NCBI RefSeq assembly: GCF_019320115.1
Contig: NC_089583.1
Span: 75,533,368 to 75,597,367, forward strand
DNA length: 64,000 nucleotides
Origin: Miscanthus floridulus
Lineage: Eukaryota; Streptophyta; Magnoliopsida; Poales; Poaceae
Reading direction: 5' to 3'
The position numbers and the translations under genes were made by a program. Within the stretch, counting starts at the first letter, position 1. Each line of letters starts with the position of its first letter. Shown piece by piece: positions 22,160-31,435 of this stretch. Below the pieces are notes generated by a model. The model did no database searches. It had not been told where the DNA came from and saw only the letters and a program-made list of their open reading frames with translations.

Positions 22160-23400
22160 CACGTCGTGGCCCTGACCGTCACTAGCGTCATGCACAGGCG
22201 TTGTCTCCCGATCGTGGCGCTCCACTCCGTCCTGGCAGATGTCGTGGTGAACTGATATGAACCACACACACCTCACTCTCTAGTAGTAGAGATAGACGAA
22301 GCACCGCCTAAGCTCCTGTATAAATAGAGGGGTACCCCCCCTCTCAACACACTCACCTTGAGCATCACCTCACACACCTCACTCTCTAGTAGTAGTAGCT
22401 TTACTTTTTAGTAGCTTTAGAGCAAGGTAAAGCTATCTTGGAGAGCTTGACTCCTTAGAAGAAGAGACCTTTGGGTATGAATAGAAATATGAGTTCTTCC
22501 AAAGCTATGCTCTCATAAGAGATTTATAATCATACTTATGAACTAGAGTATAGTTATTGTATTATAATCTTGATATATGAACTAGTCTATAGTTTGTATG
22601 TCATGAAAGTAGCACACATGACTTTATACTTAAATGCTCATATAACTTATATAATCAGAATTATGGCTAAGTTGAGATGGCGGTTCATCGTGCCGTTCGG
22701 TGTGCCCAAGTTTTTTACCTGTCGATCTGTAGGGTCGGGGACCTAGGGGGATTTGGGTAGTTTCGGTATACGCAAGCGTGGTGCTTGGGTATGGAGAAAT
22801 AGGTGAATGCATTGTCCCTTTCCACGGTTGAGGGGTAGGCGGCAAGTGGTGACAGCCATGTCCGTCCCTTGCAATCCCCCACGTTCGACTTGGGTGTAGG
22901 AGTCTAAATTATCACATGAGGTTGCTGGCAGACAAGTACTCGCTGGCCTCCCAACCTGCTTCACACTTAGTCCTAAGACTAATTATGTAATTTGTATTAT
23001 CATTAACTAATCTTTGTATGACTATACTAGACCAATGCCTGCTCGGCTTAGAATTATTTTTTATACTTTCTCTTTATTTTATCCTTTGAGGAATGCTTAG
23101 TGTGTGCTCACTATCTTGAAATCATCGTTTTTACCCCTGCTATAAACATTGGTGTACTTGCAAGCATTATTATTCAAGTTCATATTCATACTAGACTCTT
23201 AATCAAATACCTTTTTTTGGAAAAATATAAATAACGATACCCTGAATACTTCCGGGTGAAATCCTACAATGATAGCTCTGTCCGCTTGCGGATAAACATC
23301 TAAAATTGTTAAGGAACTATCAAGGCTATTACTTAGTGGCATTGCTAATTATTAGTGATGATGCTAAGAAATATCAACAAGCACTTCTGGCGTCGTTGCT
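22160..23400 (+). mobile_element. LTR-retrotransposon remnant (LTR and primer site)
   Basis: A TATA box with context TGTATAAATAGAGGGG lies at 22317-22332, followed by a leader with duplicated 'cacctcactctctagtagta' (22269-22288 and 22376-22395). At 23384-23405 'cttctggcgtcgttgctagg' resembles a degenerate primer-binding site of Tat/Athila-type gypsy elements (TGGCGCCGTTGCCGGGG). No gag or pol follows. The 5' boundary is approximate. Confidence 0.45.
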
Positions 23401-23405
23401 AGGGA

Positions 23406-24099
23406 TACAAACCTAGTAGCTACGCTAAGAAGCGCCGACAGCGGATCTGGCGACGGTGGCGCATGGGGAGGCCAAATCTGACCCCGGTACGGGCGGATCT
23501 GGCAGTGGCGGCACATCTCTCTCCCTCTCCCTCGAGCTCAGCCAGTGCATGGGGAGGCCAGATCTAGCTACGGCATGAGCGGATCTGGCGGTGGCGATGC
23601 ATCCCTCTCCCTTCCCTTGAGCTCGAGCTTGACCGGCGCACGGGGAGGCCAGATCCGACAGGCAGAGCTCCTCCCCTCGTGGCATGGCGGCTAGAGGCGC
23701 AGATCTGGTGGTCGGAGATCCTCGCCTCGCGGCATGGCGGCTGGAGGCACAGATCTGGCAGTCAGAGCTCCTCCCCTCACAGTTGTAGGCGTAGATCCGG
23801 TGGTCCAGCGAGGATGCAGCACCAGCGGGTGGCGGCGGCAGCGACGCGTGGATGGGCTCAACGCCAGGCCCTGGATGGGCTCGTCCTTTTTTTATTATTT
23901 TATTTTCATTAACCGAGGTTGCCAACTGGTCTGCCTTGGTAAATCAATGATTTACCGTGACCTTTCCGTCGAGGCGGACGGGTTGCCTGCCTCGGTAAAC
24001 CATTTTTGCCCATCTCGATAAAATTTATCGTAGTAGAGCATTTATTTTAAAAATAAGAAAATGTGGGGTCCTTGCGTCAGCGACAGGGAGAGAGAGGTT
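23406..24099. other. GC-rich repetitive stretch, no gene supported
   Basis: Phrases 'gcggatctggc' and 'ggcatggcggctggaggc' recur in 23435-23790, giving long but repeat-driven frames on both strands. At 23915-24010 'cttggtaaatca', 'ctcggtaaacc' and 'tcgataaaattta' recur in a pattern reminiscent of DNA-transposon subterminal repeats. Nothing here supports a gene. Confidence 0.45.
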
Positions 24100-24221
24100 G
24101 TCGTGGACCAAGGGGAATACATGCAGATACGGGAATATAAAGCCTGCAAGTGGACCTGATGTCGTAGACCCGGGGCAATACATGCAGATACGGGAATATG
24201 AAGCCTGCAAGTGGACCTAGG
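24100..24221. repeat. 61-bp tandem duplication
   Basis: Two copies starting GTCGTGGACC (24100) and GTCGTAGACC (24161), each carrying 'atacatgcagatacgggaat' and 'gcctgcaagtggacct'. Few differences, so fairly recent. Confidence 0.88.
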
Positions 24222-24355
24222 TACATGCCAGACGTAGAAGAGGCTATGGATGTGGGAGAAGCAGAATTGTAATGGCAAGTTTCTAATAATAAGGTGAATT
24301 GTAATGGTGTATTTCAAAAGTTAGAAAATTGTAGTGGCGAGAATAAAAAAATGTA

Positions 24356-24684
24356 GAGTAAAATGCACTGGAGGTCCATTAAGTTTTTTTGGGGTGTCAT
24401 CTAAGTCCATCAACTTTGAAACTGCATTTTTTGGTCCATGAACTTTTAAAATGGTTCACTGCAGATCCATGCCATTTATTTAACCTTAAATCCAAAGTAC
24501 ATTTGCGGAAAACCCCCTACCTTTCTTTATCTTCTACGCGGTCACCGTCAGCGCACCTCATCAAGCGGTTGCGCCAGCATGAGGCGCTGCAGCGCCGGTG
24601 CGGCCCCGGCACCAAGGCGTACAGGGCCACGGCCGCACGGCTTAGGTCCTGGCACCGCAACGGCACCAAGGACGGCGTCTACAG
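24356..24684 (+). repeat. Pack-MULE left arm
   Basis: Outer half is AT-rich with 'ggtccattaa' and 'gtccatcaactttgaaactg' phrases typical of MULE termini; inner half (24560-24684) is GC-rich and shared with the right arm. Confidence 0.8.
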
Positions 24685-24786
24685 CACCCAAGGGGACGCG
24701 GCCCGGCCACCCACGGCCGCTAGCCCGCGCACGCGTCGGTGGCTACGGACATGCGCTGCAGAGCCACTAGCTGGCGGCAAGCAGAA

Positions 24787-25593
24787 GGACAATGATGACA
24801 ACGTGTCGTTGGCCACGCCGCACAATGACCTCCTCTCGTGCTTCATGCGCAAGGGGACCTACTCTGACGAGTCGCTGCAACACGTTGCGCTCAACTTCAT
24901 CCTCGCCGGTCGCGACACCTGACACCTCCTCGGTGGTGATCTCCTGGTTCTTCTGGCTGGTCTCCACGCACCCCGCCGTGGAGCGTAGGATCGTGCACGA
25001 GCTGTGCGCCATCCTAGCCGCATCCCACGGCGTCGAGGACCCGGCATTGTGGCTCGCCGCACCCTTCGACTTTGAGGAGCTCGATCGCCTCGTCTACCTC
25101 AAGGCGGCGCTCTCAGATACGCTCCGCTTGTAGCCCTTTACCCTTCGGTGCCCGAGGACTCCAAGCACATCGTCGCGCCGACGACGTCCTGGACGACACG
25201 TTCGTTCCCGCGGGCTAGTCGGTGACCTACTCCATCTACTCGACGGGGCGCATGAAGACGGTGTGACGGGAAGACTTCCTCGAGTTCTGCCCCGAGAGGG
25301 GGCTGTCCAACGACAGCACAAGGTTCGAGCCTCACAACTCGTACAGGTTCATGGCGTTCAACGCCGGCCCGAGGATATGCCTAGGCAAGGACCTAGCGTA
25401 CCTGCAGATGAACAACATCGACGGGAGCGTGCTCCTCCGCCACCGCCTCGCCATCGCACCGGGCCACTGCATGGAGCAGAAGATGTCACTCACGCTGTTC
25501 ATGAAGCACGGGCTCTGGATGGAGGTGCGCCAGCGCGACCTCAGCGCTGGGGAGTTCGACATGGCGACCAGAGCCACCGCGGCCTCCGCCTAG
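24787..25593 (+). pseudogene. CYP86-type cytochrome P450 fragment
   Basis: C-terminal half of a plant P450 resembling fatty-acid omega-hydroxylases (CYP86 clan; an ER membrane haem enzyme when intact). Visible: [17 protein letters not shown], the I-helix NFILAGRDT (24892-24920), WFFWLVSTHPAVERR, the K-helix TLRL (25118-25132), TYSIYSTGRMKTV, the PERF-region EFCPERGLS, and the haem loop [10 protein letters not shown] with its Cys codon near 25379. Breaks: a 7-bp tandem duplication (GACACCT twice) at about 24914-24927 shifts the frame inside AGRDT; TAG at 25131; a small insertion follows at about 25131-25141; TAG at 25217 and TGA at 25264. No N-terminal membrane anchor or first half is present. 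It lies inside the Pack-MULE and was probably copied from elsewhere in the genome. Confidence 0.82.
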
Positions 25594-25599
25594 AGGTTC

Positions 25600-26106
25600 G
25601 TGCATGTCCCTAAGTCTACGTCCGTGCGCCTGCGTCTGCGTGCGTGCGGCGTGGGAGCTCCTCATCATTCGTCGGCTTCGTTCGTCGTTCGTCGTCGTCG
25701 TTAGTGTCCAGCTCGCTGCAGACCTCGATGGTCTCGTCGCGGCAGCTGCTGTCCGAGGCCGAAGCTGTGCATCACGGCACAGGCTATCGTCCCTGGTCGC
25801 CCTCGCGTGCTAGCGTCGCGCACGCCGCCCTGGCAGCCGGGGATACGGCCAGGGCGGCCGCCGTGACAAGTTTCCAGGCACTGAGGTCACTGCTATGGAG
25901 GTGCTTCATCCATGTGTGGCGCACGTCGCCAGAGCAGGAGGTGGTGTTCCACGCGTCCGCCAACAACCACGCGCCGAAGAGGGCCCGACGCCATGGACCT
26001 CCTCGAGGAGATGATGCGCGGGGCGTGCTCCCGGACCTGCAGACCTTCTCCGGCCTGATGGAGCACCTGGCCAGTGCCGCCGACCTCAAGGGCGTGCACG
26101 AGGTAC
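25600..26106 (+). other. Second captured coding-like stretch, possible PPR piece
   Basis: GC-rich with a codon-like pattern. In two frames it reads MDLLEEMMRGAC and then LPDLQTFSGLMEHLASAAD, which resembles a pentatricopeptide repeat helix pair joined by a frameshift near 26020. Upstream, 25640-25880 is low-complexity 'cgtcgttcgtcgtcg'. The assignment rests on a short pattern only. Confidence 0.3.
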
Positions 26107-26444
26107 CTGCAGACGCCGTCCTTGGTGCCGTTGCGGCGCCAGGACCTGAGCCGCGCGGCCGCGGCCCTGTACGCCTCGGTGCCTGGGCCGCACCGGCGCT
26201 GCAGCGCCTCGTGCTGGCGCAGCCGCTTGATGAGGTGCGCGGACGGCGACCGCGTCAGAAGATAAAGAAAGATATGGGGTTTTCTGTAAATGTACTTTGA
26301 ATTTAAGGTTAAATAAATGGCATGGGCCTGCAGTGAACGATTTTAAAAGTTCATGAATCAAAAAATCTAAAAATGCAGTTTCAAAGTTGATGGACCTAGA
26401 TGACATACCAAAGAATGTTAATGGACCTCCGGTGCATTTTACTT
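26107..26444 (-). repeat. Pack-MULE right arm
   Basis: Complement of the left arm, with scattered substitutions; includes 'aagttgatggacctagatga' and ends GGTGCATTTTACTT. Confidence 0.8.
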
Positions 26445-26455
26445 AAAAAAATGTA

Positions 26456-27001
26456 TATATGGCCTATAAATGCGGATTGCAGTCAGCACTTATTTAAACT
26501 AATAAAACATTAGCACCGCGCGCGAGATCCCATTAGCTTCATTTTTCCACAAAAAAGGAAGAAAAAACAGTAGTCCGAGTATTACTGTTAGCCATGTCCA
26601 TGTCTAGAACGAACAACCTTTTTGGGTCGTAAGAGGGAATACTAAATTAAATCAAACTATAAAATATGGGATCATATTATGCTAGTTACAAAGATGGACC
26701 ACTTTACACACTACAAACAAAGCTTATCAATCCAACATACATAGTGTGATGCATGGTCCACAGAGCAGGATAGGATGTAAAGAAGAAATAGACTGGTTGG
26801 AGTTGGAGGGTTAATTTAGTTTAACTAACCCGTGGATAGCAGCTGGTAAGATAAGGTTCTCTCTCTACTGAGTTAGTGCTTGGGCTTTGATAGATATATG
26901 TACTCATATATATTCCGCCATAGCATTCCCTGACCCTGCCGATATGTTAATTAAATGGCGCGCGCACACTAGCCGGTAACGCATCGATGCCTTGTTTTCT
27001 T
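26456..27001. other. Intergenic, no gene supported
   Basis: AT-rich sequence without domains or recognisable ends. Confidence 0.5.
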
Positions 27002-27401
27002 TTAGAGCAAGAGAATGGCTAAAAACACTTTCCAAATTTTCTAATTTAACTATTCTGTAAAATAGAAATGTCTAAAAAAAAGTTAGACTACTCCAACATG
27101 CTCTCTAAAAAAATAGCTATCTCAACATTCGACCCGCCACGTCACTGAGCAACAGGCTCTACCGATTGGCACATTTCGTCGAACAGGCGACAAGCACTGA
27201 CCGCCAGTGGCGGACCCAGGATTTGAAACCAGAGTAGTCTTAGTCAAAAAAATTTATGTACAACATGACAAAATTCAAAGAAAAAGTTCGATAAAATAGC
27301 TATAAATTAACCAAATTGAGATAATACAATTGAAAGGTTCAAAACTTATAGATTATACATAAGATAAGGTCTTACATAAATAAGAGATTACAATACAAGT
27401 T

Positions 27402-28419
27402 CTAGTTCAAGGCTTTTGCTTTGCGCTTTCTCATTGCCATGAAAGCCTGAACTATGCCATCCTCGCTTACAGTGGAGAATATATCACGCTCAATAAAGGT
27501 AACCAAATAATCATTCAATAACCTATCACTCATACTATTTCTCACCTTATTCTTCACTAAACACAATGCAGAGAATACTCTTTCAACACTTGCTGTCGCC
27601 ACTGGTAAGATCAATGCTAATTTAAGGACTAAGTACACCAAACCATATAATTCATGTTTCTTAGTGTCAACAAGCTTGTTAGAGAGCGCACCGAGGTTGT
27701 TCAGTCCTTCAAATCTATCATCCATTCTCACATCTTCAATATATGTGCCAAGTTGAATTTCAAGTGTCCTCAAAGCAGAACTTGGAAAATCTTTGGGATA
27801 AAAAGTTGCAAGCTTAAGGATTTTCTGAGCATCAAATGAGACAAATGAATTGGAGGGATTCAATGCTGACATACAAATAAGCAACTCCCTACTAACCTCA
27901 TCAAACCGATTCTCAAGCTCTTGATGAATTCTATCAATAATACCAATATACACTTCTCTTCTATAGTGATCATCAATTGTTTGTACAGGATAAAAGCGAT
28001 GGGATCTTCCATGAGGCTCATATTTGCTATCCATTGCAGGAACATCAATAGAATATTCGATGCAAAATGATTTAACCTTTTCTAAGAAATCTTCCCACCC
28101 ATCAGACCTCAATTGTTGGAACCTTCTCTTTGCCATACCAACCAGTGCCATTGCATTAACAATATCTTGGTCTCTCTTTTGCAAAGATTGAGACAACTCA
28201 TTTGTGTACCCAAGAATCACAAGCATCAAGTGGACATTGAAAACAAACTCAAATGACTCTAAAGTCAGAATCATAGCATGTATGTTTGGCCAATCATCTC
28301 TTTGTGTGGGATCCTTTCCAAGAGTTATGAGTACTTCCCGAATGGTAGAATACATGTCAATGATATGCAAAACAGTTCTATAATGATATACAAGTTGCAA
28401 CTTTTTTTGCCTCATGCTT
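27402..28419 (-). CDS. hAT transposase, C-terminal part (TTF-finger family)
   Basis: One open frame of 337 codons on the minus strand, uninterrupted. It likely is the last exon: 'ttctttttcag' precedes it at 28420-28430. It matches the C-terminal half of plant 'TTF-type zinc finger with hAT dimerisation' proteins: FEFVFNVHLM, LSQSLQKRDQDIVNAM, RFDEVSRELLICMSAL, KLATFYPKDF, and the dimerisation signature LPVATASVERVFSAL with RNSMSDRLLNDYLVTFIE near the end. The zinc finger, DUF4371 core and first catalytic residues are missing; coding similarity begins at the equivalent of a TRW-SHYKTV block, here reading QLVYHYRTVLHI. Because the surviving frame has no stops, the deletion may be young, or the exon may be kept open by chance. 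Start shown is the exon edge, not a proven translation start. Confidence 0.8.
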
Positions 28420-28430
28420 CTGAAAAAGAA

Positions 28431-29260
28431 ATGCTATATTTGATTTCTTCATGCCTCAACTTCCTGAAAAATTACAACAATTTTCATTCAATTCTAGGCT
28501 CACAGATGATAGATCTACAATCCCTAAGCCTTCTGAAAAATGACAAGAAATTTAATCCAATGAATTCTATGCTCTGATTTCATTCACAAGAACAAATCCC
28601 TAACCAAATTCACAAGAACTCACCGGCAGTGCGTACAGGAGACCAGGACAGATAGACACAAACTGACAGAGGTGTTGTAGGGGACCGGGGAAGGGCGGAC
28701 GGTCGCTGCCGCGCTGGCGTAGCCAGCAGCCTGCAGTGCAGTGCTGGACTGCTGGCCGGCGTTGGCTGGCGGCCTGGCGCTGCCGCGCTAGAATGCTGGC
28801 CAGCGAGACCACCAGGGATCTGGCGCTGCCGCGCTGGACGCCTAGAGCTGGGAGCCCTGGACGGCCGCTGGGCGCTGGCAAGGCGGGCCGGCGGGGTGGG
28901 GCGCCGGGGCGGCGCCGCGGTGGCTCCGCGGCCGGCTCCTCGGTGGCTCGGTCGCGTCACTACTGGCCAGCGCCCGGCGAGGCCACCACGGATCTGGCTG
29001 GTTGCGAAGGCGGAGCGGAGTGGCTGGCGCTGCCACGCTGGATGGCGCTAGCAGGGCAGGCCGGCGGGGTGGGGGCACCGTGGCGGCGCCGTGGTGACTC
29101 CGTAGCTGGCTCCTCGATCGCGCGCGCGGGCACACGGCGCGCCTGACTCGCGAGCGTCGGCCTTCGGGAGGGAAGGGAGCGGAGTCGTGAACGCACAGAT
29201 GGCTTCGCTCAGCCGCTCGCGGTCTTGACCAGGAAAGAGGAGCAATGGGCCAAAATTTCA
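28431..29260 (-). other. hAT 5' region: GC-rich, internally duplicated
   Basis: Between the transposase exon and the right terminus. 28680-29150 is very GC-rich and contains two related blocks (about 28820-28955 and 29023-29130) sharing 'ctggcgctgcc', 'ggccggcggggtgggg' and 'cggctcctcg'-type phrases. Long frames on both strands are products of GC content. Likely promoter/leader of the transposase gene or filler acquired when the body was deleted. Confidence 0.5.
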
Positions 29261-29475
29261 TGGGCTGCGCGAAGTACTAAAAATTTTTTGGGCCAAATTC
29301 CAGGGTAGTCCTAGGCCTACCTGGACTACCCATTGGGCCCGCCACTGCTGACTGCACCTTGGCAGCTACTCTCATCCGTCTCATACTTGAGTTGATTCCC
29401 TCCAGCTGCTCGCACGCACACACACCAAGCTAAGCTAACTACTTCCTACATGGCTCAACTTAGCTAGCTCACACA

Positions 29476-29812
29476 ATGCCGAAGTCGTGGAGCCCGGTGC
29501 TCAGCTTGCATCGGCCACCAAGTGCCGCGCAGCAAAGGACACCGTGGTGGCCTCCGACAGCATTGCATAGTCCTGGCCGCAGCAGTGAAGCTCTTGCGCC
29601 GGCTCGTGTCCTTGAGCTGCCTCTTGTCCCTCGTCAACAGCCTGGTGTCAGACACCATAGCTGACAAAGATGGCAGCATAAAAGCCAGCGATAGGGAGAC
29701 GGCGCGACCGCTGCAGCTGCACTCGTTCGGCCTCAGCGAGCTCCGTGGCGCTGCTACGGGGCCTCAGTTGCACGTCCTGCACGTGTTCACGGACGCTGAC
29801 GTGGAGCTCTGA
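29476..29812 (+). other. Uncertain gene fragment in Tourist-like element
   Basis: Leader-like DNA ('cacacacaccaagctaagct') precedes ATG 29476. Two overlapping frames (29476-29664 and 29522-29812) look weakly coding; the second has a hydrophobic LVSLSCLLSLVNSL segment. I recognise no family. It could be a captured exon or plain GC-rich DNA. Confidence 0.25.
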
Positions 29813-30050
29813 CCGTGCGACACCCAGGAGAGGAGGCCGCCTAGAGGTGGAGATAGCATGACTCGGGGCGTAGGAAGGACGAGCGCTGCACGGGAATCAC
29901 GCGGGGAGGCAGCAGATGGCAAGCCAGGGAGGCTCGCTTTCTTTAGCCGCCGAGAAGGATGGAATGGCTAGTTAGCTAATTTGGAATCCCAGGTAGAATA
30001 GCTGTTGGAGGCGAATTTCTTTCACAAAAACTCTAAATTACCCTTCAAAG

Positions 30051-30338
30051 TGTTTGAATAAGTCCTGAGCCCGCTAATCTTAGTATGTAGAAGGCAGTTG
30101 GCACCATTAGCGGCTGTGCTAAGAATGCGGCATGTCCTAGGGTGTTGGGATGGCAACAACCGATCATGAGCATGCCGTGATTATCTCAGTCATTTGTTAC
30201 CATGTAATCCTGCATGTACTTCGTTTATTTAGTAAGAAACAATCAACAGAAAAGCTGCCGCTTTGTAGCACCAAAACTGTGTGTCCACTTGTGTTCGCGT
30301 GCGTTCATCGTTCTCTCGCTGAGATCGGAATTCTGACA
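30051..30338 (+). repeat. copia-1 5' LTR
   Basis: 288 bp, TG...CA, contains the retroelement promoter and ends directly before the primer-binding site. A small ATG frame inside it is not a gene. Confidence 0.92.
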
Positions 30339-30340
30339 AT

Positions 30341-30352
30341 TGGCATCAGAGC
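30341..30352 (+). promoter_or_regulatory. copia-1 primer-binding site
   Basis: TGGCATCAGAGC, one base from the TGGTATCAGAGC site complementary to the 3' end of initiator-Met tRNA; starts two bases after the LTR. Confidence 0.85.
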
Positions 30353-30370
30353 CTGGGTTCCACCGTCGCC

Positions 30371-31435
30371 ATGTAGCAGTCGCCATCCAAGAAGCTGCTG
30401 ACAGGTGATGGCTCCGACAAGAAGAAGAAGCCACAGCCGTCGAATTCATCACCACGTCGCCGTGGTCGCTCCCACAGCCATCGCTCGCGCACCCGGGACG
30501 TCGGGTCATGCGTTGTAGAGCACATCGTCGAGCGGCCGTCGGCGAACATTGTGTGGCCGATGTTGACCCGGACTAACTATCGGGAGTGGGCCCTGGTGAT
30601 GGAGGTGAACTTCTAGACTCTCCACATCTGGGACGCCATCCACCTTGGCATCAACGACGATCCTGATGATGACGAGTACCACGACGACAGACAAGCAATG
30701 GCCGGACTCCTGCAGTCGATGCCGTCTGAGCTCTGGAGCACTCTCGCCAGGAAGGGCACCATGAAGGAAGCATGGGATGCGATCAAGAACCTATGGATCA
30801 GCAACGAGCGCGCCTACGATGCCAGCGCACAGCAGCTCCATCGAGAATTTGGTGGTCTCTCCTTCAAGGAAGGGGAGACCATCAATGAGTTCGGCGTCCG
30901 CATCACCACGCTCGCCTCCAATCTTCACTCCCTCAGTGACAACATCACCAACGTAGAGGTAGTGAAGAAATTGCTACAGGTGGTCCCGGACAGGCTAAGT
31001 CAGGCCATTGTCTCCCTCGAGATGTTCCTTGACCTGAACAAGGTCACCATCGAGGAGGTGATCGGGTGGCTGCGCATGTTCGAGGAGCGCACCAAGCCCA
31101 AGGAGATCACGGACGCCATGGGGCGCCTGATGCTCTATGAGGAGGACTGGGAAGCCTGCCGCAAAGCATGTCGTGAGGAGAACTCCAACGGTAGCGCGGG
31201 ATCCAGCTGATGCGGAAAGTGTCGAGGGCGTGGTCACGGCCGTGGGGGCATAGGCACCTCATCGCATGCTGGCCACGATGGCCAGAAGACGGGCGCTGGG
31301 AACCCTAGTGGCGGGAAGCCACCACCCGGTGATCGCTGCAACAACTACGGCAAAACTGGCCACTGGGCTAAGGATTGTCACGGTAGGAAGAAGGCCGCGA
31401 CCCATGTCATGTAGGCTAAAGAAGAAGAAGAAGCA
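30371..31435 (+). pseudogene. copia-1 gag with zinc knuckle, broken
   Basis: The first ATG (30371) is followed at once by TAG; the frame then continues with further stops at 30614 (TAG), 31208 (TGA) and 31412 (TAG). Recognisable copia gag features: LTRTNYREWALVM near the start, AWDAIKNLWISNERAYDA, LHREFGGLSFKEGETINEF, and the CCHC knuckle CNNYGKTGHWAKDC at 31339-31380. Gag forms the virus-like particle that packages the RNA. All stops lie in one frame, so decay is by point mutation rather than indels. Confidence 0.88.

Larger units (their letters stand above)
24356..26444. mobile_element. Pack-MULE-like element with captured gene pieces
   Basis: Two arms of about 330 bp, 24356-24684 and 26107-26444, are inverted copies. 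Outer ends read GAGTAAAATGCAC and, on the other strand, AAGTAAAATGCAC. An 11-bp direct repeat AAAAAAATGTA flanks the whole (24345-24355 and 26445-26455), in the 8-11 bp range of Mutator-like target duplications, although low complexity weakens it. The inner ~170 bp of each arm is GC-rich, coding-like DNA, so the terminal repeat has grown inward over captured sequence. Between the arms lie a broken CYP86-type P450 fragment and a second coding-like stretch. No transposase. The combination of MULE ends with host gene fragments defines a Pack-MULE. Confidence 0.75.
27205..29347 (-). mobile_element. hAT transposon, internally deleted
   Basis: Termini CAGTGGCGGACCC (27205-27217) and GGGCCCGCCACTG (29335-29347) match in 12 of 13 positions. 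The 8-bp target duplication is CTGACCGC (27197-27204) and CTGACTGC (29348-29355), one mismatch. Both features are diagnostic of hAT elements. The minus-strand transposase keeps only its C-terminal part, so this copy could move only with transposase supplied in trans. Confidence 0.87.

Noticed and set aside
23425..23925. 166-codon minus-strand frame
   Set aside because: Built from repeats of 'gcggatctggc'-type phrases; several opposed frames of similar length exist and none has a domain.
24545..25593. An active P450 gene in the Pack-MULE
   Set aside because: Lacks the N-terminal half and membrane anchor; frameshift in the I-helix motif and three later stops.
28600..29261. Several 90-140-codon frames in the hAT right half
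   Set aside because: High GC removes stops in all frames; internal duplication explains the similarities among them.
30150..30401. MATTDHEHAV frame as a small gene (also at 34876)
   Set aside because: Lies within the copia-1 LTR and is repeated in the other LTR.
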